The notes beneath the pieces are model-generated. The model was not told the origin of the DNA, did no database searches, and was given only the letters and a program-made list of their open reading frames with translations. Shown in pieces: positions 17,292-26,787 of a stretch of 64,000 bases of DNA. The DNA is taken from assembly GCF_020075545.1 (NCBI RefSeq), contig NZ_JAIQZK010000001.1, forward strand, positions 1,116,001 to 1,180,000, written 5' to 3'. Positions within the stretch are counted from its first letter, which is position 1. Every line of letters begins with the position of its first letter. This DNA comes from Nocardioides sp. TRM66260-LWL. Its GTDB lineage: Bacteria; Actinomycetota; Actinomycetes; Propionibacteriales; Nocardioidaceae. The position numbers and the translations under genes were made by a program.

Positions 17292-20200
17292 ATGACGCTC
17301 GACGAGCAGCACGAGGTCCCCGGCAGCCCGCCGGCTCCGGCCGTGCGCGGCGACCTGCCCGCCGCGCTGGCCCGCCGCGGCGTCCTCGGCGCGGGCGGCG
17401 TGCTGCTGAGCGCGGCCGCCCTCGGCGGGAACCCCGCGGGCCGGCGCCTGCTCGCCGCGGTGGCCGACCCCCTCGGCGCCGACGCCCGCGCCCTGCGGCG
17501 GGAGTCGGGCGCCGTCGTCGAGCGTCTGCGTCGCGACGCCGACCAGCTGGTCCTCGACGTCGTGCGCACCGGGTTCGTCGAGACCGAGGTCGACGGCGTC
17601 GTCCAGCTGGAGGCGTCCGGGCCCGAGCCCGCGACCCTCGCCTTCGTGCTGCCGGCCCCCGCGCTCGGGGAGGCGTACGCCCACGGGTCCACCGCGCTCT
17701 CGGCGACGACCCCCGCGGTCAAGGCCGAGCTGGGGCAGCCGGCCGTCCTGGTGTTCACGGCCCCCGTCGGCACCCGGCTGCGCTACGACGTCGCCGGGCT
17801 GCTGGAGTGGTCGGGACTGGACGCGCGCTGGGGCGGTGCGGACGGCTCGCTGCTGGAGGCGCCGTACCGCCTGTCCGTGCGTCCGGTCGGCCAGACCGCC
17901 TGGCGCCACGACCCCGCACCCCGCCTCCTGCTCGACGCCACGGGCGAGTCCACGGCGGTCACCGAGCTGTGGCACACCCGGCTGACCCGCCCCGACCAGG
18001 GCGACCCGACCCTGCGGGTGCTCGCGCAGTACCCGACCGCGCTCAAGCTGCCGCTCGACGCGACGGACCGCAAGGCGATCGTGGCCCTCGCCGACACCGA
18101 CCTGACCGGCGGCGGCCGGGGTCCGGTGCGCGCACCGCAGGTGCTGCTGACCTCGCTGGGCGCGATCCTGGAGCTGCACGGTCGGTGGCCGGTGCCGAAG
18201 ACCGGGTCGCTGACCACCTGGGACCACCGCACCACCCTCGGCCGCGACCAGTACGTCAAGACCGTCAACGCCGGCTTCCTGCTGCCGTGGGGGCATCCCG
18301 CGGTGCTGATCGAGGAGACCTGGCGACGGATGCGGCTGCGGGGCTCGGGCTCCGCCGCGCGCCCGACGGCGGTGCTGGAGAAGGTCGTCACGCTCGTCGT
18401 GACGGAGCCGGTCGTCGACACCTCGCTGAAGGCCAAGCGCACGACGGCCGGGAAGACCCGCGGCTCGCGGCTCCCGTTCGCCACCGTGCGCTGCACGGTG
18501 CGCACCAGCCCCGAGCTGACGCTGCGCGGCAGCGAGAAGAGCGTCGGCGGCGTGCTGCGGCTGGCCGAGGGCGGGCTGCTGCGACTGCCCTTCGTCGGGA
18601 TCGACTGGGAGGGCGCCGAGGTGCCGTTCACCTCCACGGTCGCCTTCCTGCCCGTCTCGCAGCTCGGTGCGGCTGGACGGCCGGCGGAGATCTGGTCCGA
18701 CGTGGTGGAGCAGGACGCCGCCGGCATCGCGCTGGGCGGGCGCGCGATCGCCCTCGTGCCCCCGCCGGTGCCCGGCGCGACCCAGGTGGCGCTCACCGGC
18801 GCCCAGGTCGGGGTCACGCCGGTGCCGCTGACCTCCACGGAGCAGGCGATCAAGACCCGGGCGTCGTTCCGCCCGGTGCTCACCAGCCTGGACGCGATCG
18901 TCCCCGCGCTCAGCGCCCTCAGCGCGGCGGCCGCCGGCAGCGAGGGCGGCGCCGGCGGCGCGACGCCGGCCGCGCAGAAGCCGACCACGCACGTGTGGCC
19001 CAGCGCCTACGTGAAGGACGAGGCCAACCCCGGCGGGGTGTACCTGCGGCCCTCGGCGCCCGTCGCAGCCGCGAGCCCGAGCAGCCTCACCGGCGGACTG
19101 GGCTCGCTGCCGCAGGTCTACCAGGGCCTCTCGACCAAGGTCGGCGCCGTGCTCGCCGCCACCGAGGAGGCCTTCGACGCCGTCGCCAAGGGCGTCTCGA
19201 CCGCCGCCGACGTCTACGAGAAGCTCACGCTCTTCGGGCGCATCCCGCTGGCCGAGATCATCGTCGGCGGCGACCTCTCGGCGCTCCCCAAGGCGATCAC
19301 CGAGGTCGTCGACCAGCGGCAGACGGTGACGACGACGCTCACCCCGAGCCTGAAGCCGAAGGCCGTCGGACCGCTGCGCCTCTACCCCGGCGACCTGCGG
19401 ATCACGGCCACGCTCGCCGCGGGCGGGGAGAGGCCGCCCGAGCACCGCGTGGACGCCCGGCTCACGCAGTCGCGCCTGGAGCTCGGGGGCGTCGTGCGCC
19501 TGCCGGTCATCGACCTGCACGTCACCTCGAGCACCGCCGCGCCCTTCGACCTGACGCTCGTGCTGGGCACCGTGGAGTTCCTCGGCCAGCTGGCCTTCGT
19601 CCAGGACCTCGCCGCCGTGCTGAAGCCGTTCCTCTCCGACGACGGCGGGGGCGCGGGGGGCTCGGCGAAGGCGACCTCCTACCGGGCGGTGCCGACGTCC
19701 GCGGCGCTGGCCCGGTCGGCCCGGACAGCCCGGGTCGCCCGGGCCGCCCAGGCCGGGGAGGTCGCACGCCGCGGGTTCGACCCCGACGTCGACGTCGACC
19801 TGTCGGGACTCCACGTGAGCCAGAGCATCGCGCTCCCGGACGTCCAGGTGGGGGTCTTCCAGCTCAGCGGCCTGGGGTTCGGCTTCGGCGTCGACCTGCT
19901 CTTCGCCGGCGGCCTCGGCGCGCGGTTCTCCTTCGCGAGCCACGAGAACCCCTTCCAGGTGCTCTACGGGCCGTTCGGCGGCGGCGGGTACTGCGCGATC
20001 GAGCTGGACGGCGGCGACGTCAGCCGCCTCGAGCTCTCCCTGGCCGCGGTCGGCGGCGTCGGCATCGACCTGGGCGTCGCCGCCGGGGCGATCTCCGTGT
20101 CGGCCGGCGTGGTGCTGGTGCTGCCGAAGAGCGGCCCGCTCAGCCTGACCGCGTTCTTCCGGACGTCCGGTGCGCTGGAGGTGCTCGGCCTGGTCTCGGT

Positions 20201-20480
20201 GAGCGTGGTCTTCGAGATCAGCCTGACCCTCGTCGACAGCGATCCGGTGAGCCTCAGCGGGCAGGCCGAGCTGGCCATGCGCATCGAGGTCTGCTGGGTC
20301 AGCAAGACCGTCACCGCCTCGGTGCAGAAGACGTTCACCGGCGGCGCGCAGCCGAAGCCCGTCGGCGGCGGCGCGCGCCGCGCGCCGGCCCCGCAGGACG
20401 CCCCGTACGCGTTCCGCGACGCCTACCCCGACCTGTCCACCTGGCAGTCCTACGCGGACGCCTTCGCCCCGGGAGGCTGA
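17292..20480 (+). CDS. Very large protein of unknown function, probable Tat-type signal
   Basis: Protein of 1062 residues that I cannot assign. Residues 24-45 (ALARRGVLGAGGVLLSAAAL) have a twin-Arg followed by a hydrophobic stretch, suggesting Tat export or anchoring. The rest looks beta-rich, with a Gly-rich region near 550-570 and an Ala/Arg stretch near 815-830. Residues about 835-1015 form a distinct glycine-rich hydrophobic domain with alternating patterns (LSGLGFGFGVDLLFAGGLGA, NPFQVLYGPFGGGGYCAIE, AVGGVGIDLGVAAGAISVSA). The only cysteines I noticed are in VRCTVRT, YCAIE and VCWVS. The stop is 5 bases before the next large gene. Base usage matches its neighbours, so recent transfer is not indicated. 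Confidence 0.8.
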   Translation: MTLDEQHEVPGSPPAPAVRGDLPAALARRGVLGAGGVLLSAAALGGNPAGRRLLAAVADPLGADARALRRESGAVVERLRRDADQLVLDVVRTGFVETEVDGVVQLEASGPEPATLAFVLPAPALGEAYAHGSTALSATTPAVKAELGQPAVLVFTAPVGTRLRYDVAGLLEWSGLDARWGGADGSLLEAPYRLSVRPVGQTAWRHDPAPRLLLDATGESTAVTELWHTRLTRPDQGDPTLRVLAQYPTALKLPLDATDRKAIVALADTDLTGGGRGPVRAPQVLLTSLGAILELHGRWPVPKTGSLTTWDHRTTLGRDQYVKTVNAGFLLPWGHPAVLIEETWRRMRLRGSGSAARPTAVLEKVVTLVVTEPVVDTSLKAKRTTAGKTRGSRLPFATVRCTVRTSPELTLRGSEKSVGGVLRLAEGGLLRLPFVGIDWEGAEVPFTSTVAFLPVSQLGAAGRPAEIWSDVVEQDAAGIALGGRAIALVPPPVPGATQVALTGAQVGVTPVPLTSTEQAIKTRASFRPVLTSLDAIVPALSALSAAAAGSEGGAGGATPAAQKPTTHVWPSAYVKDEANPGGVYLRPSAPVAAASPSSLTGGLGSLPQVYQGLSTKVGAVLAATEEAFDAVAKGVSTAADVYEKLTLFGRIPLAEIIVGGDLSALPKAITEVVDQRQTVTTTLTPSLKPKAVGPLRLYPGDLRITATLAAGGERPPEHRVDARLTQSRLELGGVVRLPVIDLHVTSSTAAPFDLTLVLGTVEFLGQLAFVQDLAAVLKPFLSDDGGGAGGSAKATSYRAVPTSAALARSARTARVARAAQAGEVARRGFDPDVDVDLSGLHVSQSIALPDVQVGVFQLSGLGFGFGVDLLFAGGLGARFSFASHENPFQVLYGPFGGGGYCAIELDGGDVSRLELSLAAVGGVGIDLGVAAGAISVSAGVVLVLPKSGPLSLTAFFRTSGALEVLGLVSVSVVFEISLTLVDSDPVSLSGQAELAMRIEVCWVSKTVTASVQKTFTGGAQPKPVGGGARRAPAPQDAPYAFRDAYPDLSTWQSYADAFAPGG

Positions 20481-20485
20481 GCCCG

Positions 20486-23400
20486 ATGGTCGCCAAGCGC
20501 ACCCAGACGATCGTCCTGACCGCCGTGCCCCGCGGCTGGTCCGAGGGCGGCAGCACGGTCCGGATCGGCGTGCACGTCTCGCCACGCCTGTCCTACAGCG
20601 GCACGGGCGCCACCCTGGCCGACTTCCCGGCCTGGCTCGACTGGCCGGCGCAGAGCCTCGCCTGGGAGGTCTCCTGGGACGCCGGACGCACCTGGGCGGC
20701 GGCGGACGACGTGGTGGACGCCGGCGACTCGGCGTTCTGGACCGCGATCCTGCGGCCCCAGGTGCCGGTCGTGTCCTTCGACGGCACGCCGCCGCCGGCG
20801 GGCAAGGTCCGCGGGTACTCCTACGCCGCGCTGGAGAAGACGGTGCTCGCGGCCCTCGACGGCGCCACCCTCGGCGCGACCGCCGCGGGCCGGGCCGCGA
20901 TCACGGCCGCCGCCGTCCGCACGCCCGAGCCCGACCGCAGCCCCACCGCCTCCCCGACCGCGGCGCTCACGGCCTTCCGCGGGTTCCACCGGCCCCGCCG
21001 CGCGGCCGGCGGCGTCCCGGGCCGGGGCTCGCTGGACGACGACCTGCACGCCCGGCTGGCCCTGCTCGGCGATCACGGTCCGCTGCTCGAGCGGCTCGGT
21101 CTGGTCGTCGAGCTGGTCGCGCGGCCGCCCGCGAAGGCGTCCTCGGCCACCGTCCGAGCCCGCTGGACGCCGGGCGGCGGCGTCACGACCCGGGTCCGGC
21201 GCACCCGTACCGCGTGCACGCTCACCGCGAGCGTCTTCCGCGCGCGGGCGGCGTCCGACTCGCTGCTCGACGCCGGGCTGCGCTACCGCGTCGACGGCCC
21301 CGAGTTCACCGTGCACAGCCTGGACGCCGACGTGTCGGCCGCCCAGCTGCTCGGCGCCGCGGCCGGGCCGGAGGGGAAGGCCGACGCTCCGCCGGCCGGC
21401 CGCAGCAGCGGGCTGACCCTGGCGCTGGTCGGCCGCGCGGCCCGGGTCTCGGCGCAGATCGCCCGCGCCCGCGCGGTGGCCGCCGACGTCGTGGCCGGCG
21501 AGGTGCCCCTGCTCTACGCCGACGACCTCGCCATCGGCACCCACGTGCAGGTCTCGCCGACCGACTCCGGCGCCTGGTTCGGCCTGGGCCACCGCCGCGT
21601 CCGCTACCGGGCCGAGGGCGCGGCGCGCGGCCTGGCCTTCGAGGCCGTCGACGAGGCGGCCGTCACGATCGCCGCCCGCCGGGAGCAGCCGGGCTCGCCG
21701 GACCTGCTGGTGAGCGACGTGCTCGCCCGCTTCGACGGCTGGAGCGTCGCGGTGCCGCGTCCGGGCGGCCAGATGATCCAGACGCCGCAGGGCAGCCGTC
21801 CGGACGCCCGGCCGGAGCGTCCCGCGCTCACCTGGCTGACGATGGACGCCTCGGTGCCCGCCGTGGCCGCGGACGGCGCGGACGGGCGCCTGCCGTCCCT
21901 GCGCTACGGACGCTCGTACGCCCTGCGCGCCCGGGCGGTCGACCTGACCGGCCGCGGCATGGGCCCCTGGACCGGCGCCCCGGCCACGGCGCCGGCGCCC
22001 TACCTGCGCTGGGACCCCGTGCCCGCGCCCCTCGTCCTCGCCCCGCCGTCCCTCACCGCGGGCGAGTCCGCGCGGCGGATGGTCGTGCGCAGCGACCCCG
22101 CCAGCGGGCTCGGCCCGCGCACGCCCTCGGTGCGCACGCTGGTGCCGCCGCGGGTGGCCGCCGAGATCGGCCTGCTCCACGGCGTCTTCGACGCCGAGGA
22201 CTCCCACGCGCCCGACTCCCTGGCCTGGCAGCGCATCGCCGACCTCGACGCGCGGACCCCGCCCACGGACGCGCCGCCGCCCGACCTCGGGGCGCCGGCC
22301 GGCACGGGCGGGGCGGCGCCGGTGCCGACCACGGGCTCGCCCGGCCCCACCGACGGCGGCGTCAAGGGCGCTCCCGACGCCCAGCCCCACCCGCTGCCGG
22401 TCGACTGGCTGCCCGACCCGATGGCGACCGGCGTGGTCGTCGATCCGGACGCCGCGCCCGCGACCCCCGCGCGGTTCCTGCCGCCCGGCGCCTCGCCCAG
22501 CGGTCGCGCGGAGATCGGCGCCTGGAACGCCGTGGGCCTCCGGCTGCGCGCCGCGCCCGCCACGCCGACCCCGGCCGGCCCGGTGACGGTCGACGCCCTC
22601 GGCGGCGACGAGCACCAGCAGGTCGTCAGCCTGGCCCTGGCGCCCGGCGAGGTCCGCACCGTCCGGCTCCGGGCCCAGCCGACCCCCGACCTGCTGTCCC
22701 ACCACGGCGTGGTGTCCCGGCTCGGCGGCACCGCCGAGCAGCGGGCTGCGACGGTCGCGGCCGGCGGCGCGCCGCTGCTGACGCCGAGCGTGGAGGTCGA
22801 GATCGTGCACGCCGTGCGCGCGCCCCTCGAGGCTCCCGCGATCGGGTCGGCGAAGGCTGCCCGGGTGCTCGGCCGCAAGGACGCCCCGATGACGACCCGC
22901 CTGCGCTGCCATCGCACGACGACCGGGCGGCTCACCCTGCGTGCGTCGTGGAGCCAGTGGCGCGACGACGGGCCGGGCACGCCCGCGCCGCGGCGCGTGC
23001 AGGTGCAGCGGCACGTCGTCCTCGACCGCAGCCTCGATCCCGGCGCGAGCACCGGCGTGACGACCCAGCTCGACCTCGCCCCGACCTTCGTGCTGCCCGA
23101 CGCCCGCCGGATCACCGCGAGCCTGGAGGCGGTCGCGACCTCGCGGTTCGTCGACGAGTGGCGCGAGCCCATCCCGGCCCTCGCGGCGCAGCGCTCCGAC
23201 GGAGGCACCTACCTGGTCCTGCCCGACGACGTCGACGTCGAGAGCGTCCGGCTGGTCCGCGGCGGGGCCACCGTCGCGGCCACCGATCTCGAGGGTGCCT
23301 TCGACCCCGACACCGGACGGCCGACGCTGCGCCTCCTGGGCGACCTGCCGGCCGCCGTCGCCGCCGGCCAGGTCGACGCCCGGGCCGTGCGGGGCGAGGT

Positions 23401-24427
23401 GCTGCGGGTCTCGGCGCCCTACCAGCTCGCGCTGCGCTCGGCCGTGCGCCCGGCGCCGCCGCAGCCGCGCTACGCCGTGCCCTCCTTCCGCGTGGAGCCC
23501 GGCACGGCCGACGGCGCCGGGGCCACCGCGGCGCGCCGCGGCACCGGGCTGCGCCTGTGGCTGGAGCGGCCGTGGTGGTCAAGCGGCGACGGCGAGCAGC
23601 TCGCGGTCGTCACCGAGGTGTCCAAGACCCCGCTCGGCACCGAGGACCGCACGAGGCTGGAGCGGCTGGTCACCACCTACGGGGCCGACCCGACGCTGAG
23701 GGCCGGCGACCCCGTGCCCCGCACCGGCGCGCTCGTCTCGGGCACCGAGGTCGACCGCCTGCCGATCTCCGAGGAGCTGGGCGCGAGCCTCAAGGCCGGC
23801 AGCACGTTCACCGCCCGCATGCACGACGTGGCCTACGACGCCGAGCGCGACGCCTACTGGGTCGACCTCGCCTTCGCCGACCTGCCGGCCGGGACGTTCG
23901 TCCGCCTGGCGATCGCCCGCTACCAGCCGCTCATGGCGGCGGCGCCCGGGGCGAGCCTCGCCACGGCCGTCGGGCTCTCGCGGATCGTCACCCTGGACCC
24001 CGTCCTGCTGCTGCCGGAGCGCCGGGCCACCGTGCGCCGCGACGGCACGACCGTGACCGCCCGGGTCGAGGGCCGCGTGCACCGCGGCGCGTCCGAGGGC
24101 GCCCGACCGTTCCTGCGGGTCTCGCTGCAGCAGAAGGTCGGCGGCGGCCCCGACACGGGCTGGCGCACGGTCGCGGCCGCCACGGGGGTCGCGACCGACG
24201 CCGGGTACCCGCCGGTCGCCCTCGACGCCCCCGCCGGACGTCGCCCGCAGCGCCTCCTCGTCGAGGAGCTCGAGCGGTGGCGCGCGGGTGGGCCGGACGG
24301 CACGCTCGCCCCGCCGGCGGCGGCCACGGCGCCGACCGGCGATCCCGACGACCGCGCCGGCACGGTGGCCGGGCTCACCGGCGTGCGTCCGGTCTGGGTG
24401 GCGACGCTGCCGCTGCCGGCCGGCTGA
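20486..24427 (+). CDS. Giant protein of unknown function, partner of the preceding gene
   Basis: Protein of 1313 residues without a recognisable enzyme motif, signal peptide or membrane helix. It looks like a chain of beta domains. Near residue 477 there is SYALRARAVDLTGRGMGPW, which resembles the last strand of a fibronectin III-like domain, followed by YLRWDPVPAPLVL and SARRMVVRSD. A Pro/Gly/Thr linker spans about 590-640. Later parts include VDEWREPIPALAAQRSDGG and LRLWLERPWWSSGDGEQLAVV. GGGAGG lies 9 bases before the ATG at 20486. It is translated with the Tat-type protein upstream and could be a structural, adhesion or cell-surface component; this is inference only. Confidence 0.8.
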   Translation: MVAKRTQTIVLTAVPRGWSEGGSTVRIGVHVSPRLSYSGTGATLADFPAWLDWPAQSLAWEVSWDAGRTWAAADDVVDAGDSAFWTAILRPQVPVVSFDGTPPPAGKVRGYSYAALEKTVLAALDGATLGATAAGRAAITAAAVRTPEPDRSPTASPTAALTAFRGFHRPRRAAGGVPGRGSLDDDLHARLALLGDHGPLLERLGLVVELVARPPAKASSATVRARWTPGGGVTTRVRRTRTACTLTASVFRARAASDSLLDAGLRYRVDGPEFTVHSLDADVSAAQLLGAAAGPEGKADAPPAGRSSGLTLALVGRAARVSAQIARARAVAADVVAGEVPLLYADDLAIGTHVQVSPTDSGAWFGLGHRRVRYRAEGAARGLAFEAVDEAAVTIAARREQPGSPDLLVSDVLARFDGWSVAVPRPGGQMIQTPQGSRPDARPERPALTWLTMDASVPAVAADGADGRLPSLRYGRSYALRARAVDLTGRGMGPWTGAPATAPAPYLRWDPVPAPLVLAPPSLTAGESARRMVVRSDPASGLGPRTPSVRTLVPPRVAAEIGLLHGVFDAEDSHAPDSLAWQRIADLDARTPPTDAPPPDLGAPAGTGGAAPVPTTGSPGPTDGGVKGAPDAQPHPLPVDWLPDPMATGVVVDPDAAPATPARFLPPGASPSGRAEIGAWNAVGLRLRAAPATPTPAGPVTVDALGGDEHQQVVSLALAPGEVRTVRLRAQPTPDLLSHHGVVSRLGGTAEQRAATVAAGGAPLLTPSVEVEIVHAVRAPLEAPAIGSAKAARVLGRKDAPMTTRLRCHRTTTGRLTLRASWSQWRDDGPGTPAPRRVQVQRHVVLDRSLDPGASTGVTTQLDLAPTFVLPDARRITASLEAVATSRFVDEWREPIPALAAQRSDGGTYLVLPDDVDVESVRLVRGGATVAATDLEGAFDPDTGRPTLRLLGDLPAAVAAGQVDARAVRGEVLRVSAPYQLALRSAVRPAPPQPRYAVPSFRVEPGTADGAGATAARRGTGLRLWLERPWWSSGDGEQLAVVTEVSKTPLGTEDRTRLERLVTTYGADPTLRAGDPVPRTGALVSGTEVDRLPISEELGASLKAGSTFTARMHDVAYDAERDAYWVDLAFADLPAGTFVRLAIARYQPLMAAAPGASLATAVGLSRIVTLDPVLLLPERRATVRRDGTTVTARVEGRVHRGASEGARPFLRVSLQQKVGGGPDTGWRTVAAATGVATDAGYPPVALDAPAGRRPQRLLVEELERWRAGGPDGTLAPPAAATAPTGDPDDRAGTVAGLTGVRPVWVATLPLPAG

Positions 24428-24500
24428 CCCGTGTCGGGAGGGACGTCCGGGGCCGGCCCGGATGCCGGTCCGTCCGCGCGCAGGCCCGATGATGGGACCC

Positions 24501-25751
24501 GTGACCCCCGACCTCGACCCGACCCCGCCCCCGTACCTCGTCGGCCTGCGGCTGCAGGGACGCCGGGTGCTGGTGGTCGGCGGCGGCGGGGTCGCGCAGC
24601 GGCGCGTGCCCCAGCTGCTCGCGGCCGGGGCGGACGTGCTCCTGGTCAGTCCCGAGGTCACCCCTGCGCTCGAGGGCCTGGCGGGCGAGCTCACCTGGGC
24701 GCCGCGTCCCTTCGAGGACGCCGACGTCGACGACGCCTGGTACGTGCTGGCCGCCACCGACGACCCCGCGGTCAACGCCCGCGTCGCCGAGCTCGCCGAG
24801 GGGGCGCGCGTCTTCTGCGTGCGCGCCGACGACGCGCGCGCCGCGACCGCCTGGACGCCCGCCACGGGTCGGCACGACGGCGTCAGCGTCGCCGTGCTCG
24901 CCAACCGCGACCCGCGGCTCTCCGCGGCGGTGCGCGACGACGTCCTCGACGCCCTGCGCGCCCGGCGTCCCGACGACACCGGCGACCTCGGCGAGGACGA
25001 GGCGGGGGTCGGCGTCCCCGGCGTCACGCTCGTGGGCGGCGGCCCCGGCGATCCCGAGCTGATCACGCTCGCCGGACGCCGCGCGCTCATGGCCGCCGAC
25101 GTCGTCGTGGCCGATCGCCTGGCGCCGCGCGAGCTGCTGGGCGAGCTGAGCCCCGACGTCGAGCTGATCGACGTCGCCAAGCTGCCGCGCGGGCGGTCCA
25201 CCAGCCAGGAGGAGATCAACCGGGTCATCGTCGAGAAGGCGCGGCAGGGGCTGCGGGTCGCCCGGTTCAAGGGCGGCGACAGCTTCGTCTTCGGCCGCGG
25301 CTACGAGGAGGTGCTCGCATGCCGCGAGGCGGGCATCCCGGTCACGGTCGTGCCGGGCGTCACCAGCCCGATCGCCGTGCCGGGCGTCACCGGGCTGCCG
25401 GTCACCCACCGCGGCGTCGCCCACGAGGTCACCATCGTGTCGGGGCACCTGCCGCCGGGGCACCCGGAGTCGCTCACCCGCTGGGAGGCGCTCGCGGGCC
25501 TGCGCGGCACGCTCGTGCTGATGATGGCGGTCGAGAACGCGCCGCGGATCGCCGAGGTGCTCCTCGCCGGCGGTCGCGACGCCGCGACGCCGGTCGCGGT
25601 GGTCTGCGACGGGACGATGCCGGGGGAGCGCACCGTGCTGGCCACGCTCGGCACCCTCGCCGAGGAGCTGCTCGCCCAGCAGGTGCGTCCGCCGGCGATC
25701 ATCGTGATCGGCGAGGTCGTGGCGGTCGCGCATCCCGAGCGGTTCGCCTGA
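24501..25751 (+). CDS. cysG: Siroheme synthase CysG-like (precorrin-2 dehydrogenase and uroporphyrinogen-III methyltransferase)
   Basis: Bifunctional enzyme of 416 residues for siroheme, the cofactor of sulfite and nitrite reductases. The N-terminal part (about 1-155) binds NAD through VVGGGGVAQRR and acts on precorrin-2. The C-terminal part (from about 175) is the SAM-dependent methyltransferase with VGGGPGDPELITL, the family segment VAKLPRGRSTSQEEIN, RFKGGDSFVFGRG and VVPGVTSPIAVPG. The GTG at 24501 is 6 bases after GATGAT, a weak -10; an in-frame ATG at 24492 is possible. It is followed after 3 bases by a SpoU methyltransferase gene. Confidence 0.92.
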   Translation: MTPDLDPTPPPYLVGLRLQGRRVLVVGGGGVAQRRVPQLLAAGADVLLVSPEVTPALEGLAGELTWAPRPFEDADVDDAWYVLAATDDPAVNARVAELAEGARVFCVRADDARAATAWTPATGRHDGVSVAVLANRDPRLSAAVRDDVLDALRARRPDDTGDLGEDEAGVGVPGVTLVGGGPGDPELITLAGRRALMAADVVVADRLAPRELLGELSPDVELIDVAKLPRGRSTSQEEINRVIVEKARQGLRVARFKGGDSFVFGRGYEEVLACREAGIPVTVVPGVTSPIAVPGVTGLPVTHRGVAHEVTIVSGHLPPGHPESLTRWEALAGLRGTLVLMMAVENAPRIAEVLLAGGRDAATPVAVVCDGTMPGERTVLATLGTLAEELLAQQVRPPAIIVIGEVVAVAHPERFA

Positions 25752-25754
25752 GCG

Positions 25755-26576
25755 ATGGCCGAGCTCGTCGAGATCACCGACCCCGCCGACCCGCGCCTGG
25801 CCGACTACCGCGACCTGCGCGACGTCAGCCTGCGCCGCCACCTCGAGGCCGAGCACGGGCTGTTCCTCGCCGAGGGGGAGAAGGTGGTGCGACGCGCCGT
25901 GCTCGCCGGCCACCGGCCGCGCTCGTTCCTGATGGCGCCGCGCTGGCTCGACGGCCTGGCCGACGTGCTCGCGAGCTCCGACGCGCCCTGCTACGTCGTC
26001 GGCGAGGACCTCGCCGAGCGGGTCACCGGCTTCCACGTCCACCGCGGGGCGCTCGCGTCGCTGCACCGCCTGCCGCTGCCGTCGCTGGACGACGTGCTGT
26101 CCGGCGACCCCGCCCGGGTCGCCGTGCTCGAGGGCGTCGTCGACCACGCCAACGTCGGCGCGCTGGCCCGCAACGCCGCCGCGCTCGGCGTCGGCGCCCT
26201 GCTGCTCGACCCCACCTGCGCCGACCCGCTGTACCGCCGCGCGGTGAAGGTCTCCATGGGCGCGACCCTGCAGCTGCCGTGGACGCGCCTCGACCCGCTC
26301 GCCGACGGCGTCGCCGCGCTGCGCGATCGTGGGTACGTCGTCGCCGGCATGACGCTCTCCGAGGCGTCGGTGTCGATCGACGAGGTCGCCGCCGACCCTC
26401 CGGCCCGGCTGGCGCTGGTCTTCGGCACCGAGGGCCACGGCCTCACCGAGCGCGCGCGGCGGCTGCTGGACCTCGAGATCGTCATCCCGATGGCCGCGGG
26501 CATCGACTCGCTCAACGTCGCGGCCTCCTCCGCCGTCGCCTTCCACGCGCTGCGGCCCCGCGACGGCCGGGCCTGA
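25755..26576 (+). CDS. SpoU/TrmH family RNA 2'-O-methyltransferase
   Basis: SPOUT methyltransferase of 273 residues that should methylate a ribose in rRNA or tRNA. The N-terminal about 90 residues form the substrate-binding domain (HGLFLAEGEKVVRRAVLAGH). The catalytic knot carries NVGALARNAAALGVGALLLD, then FGTEGHGLTERA and the SAM-site motif IPMAAGIDSLNVAASSAVAF. The length and motif order are normal. It starts 3 bases after the siroheme synthase stop and is probably cotranscribed with it. The target RNA is not evident from the sequence. Confidence 0.9.
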   Translation: MAELVEITDPADPRLADYRDLRDVSLRRHLEAEHGLFLAEGEKVVRRAVLAGHRPRSFLMAPRWLDGLADVLASSDAPCYVVGEDLAERVTGFHVHRGALASLHRLPLPSLDDVLSGDPARVAVLEGVVDHANVGALARNAAALGVGALLLDPTCADPLYRRAVKVSMGATLQLPWTRLDPLADGVAALRDRGYVVAGMTLSEASVSIDEVAADPPARLALVFGTEGHGLTERARRLLDLEIVIPMAAGIDSLNVAASSAVAFHALRPRDGRA

Positions 26577-26596
26577 CGCCGGACTCGCAGGCATCG

Positions 26597-26639
26597 CTCA
26601 TCGGGTGCTCAGAGAGGTCTCAGCCCGCCCGCCTAGCGT
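26597..26639 (+). promoter_or_regulatory. Phased CTCA repeats in front of a TAGCGT -10 element
   Basis: CTCA occurs at 26597, 26608 and 26619, exactly 11 bases apart, and TAGCGT follows at 26634-26639. No convincing coding frame begins downstream, so this promoter appears to drive a short RNA. It is laid out like the promoter at 17252-17284. Confidence 0.5.
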
Positions 26640-26645
26640 GGAGTC

Positions 26646-26760
26646 ATCGACGACGTCGGCCCCGCGACCCGGGGCGGCGTCACCCGGGCGGTCCGCCACA
26701 CCCGCTCGAGCACGAGGCCCGCAGGTCCCCACTGAGGGGAGGGGACCTGCGGGCCTCGTC
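26646..26760 (+). ncRNA. Candidate small RNA of about 115 bases
   Basis: The unit is bounded on the left by the predicted start point of the promoter at 26634 and on the right by a perfect 19-bp hairpin. It contains no ATG-started frame and no Shine-Dalgarno sequence. The interior is GC-rich with a self-complementary CCCGGG-type segment. This is an inference from the promoter-terminator arrangement; it could also be the untranslated tail of the SpoU gene. Confidence 0.35.
26712..26759. terminator. Perfect 19-bp hairpin, bidirectional
   Basis: ACGAGGCCCGCAGGTCCCC at 26712-26730 pairs base for base with 26741-26759, with a 10-base loop. It lies 28 bases beyond the stop of the minus-strand deformylase gene and after the plus-strand unit, so it can end transcription from both sides. 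Confidence 0.75.
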
Positions 26761-26787
26761 GCGTCGCGGCGTGGTCGGCCGGCTCGC

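Noticed and set aside
17253..20585. Minus-strand open frame of about 1110 codons opposite the first giant gene
   Set aside because: Composition is typical of a shadow frame (Arg, Gly, Glu, His rich). The plus-strand gene has a promoter, a start codon at the right distance and a coupled downstream partner.
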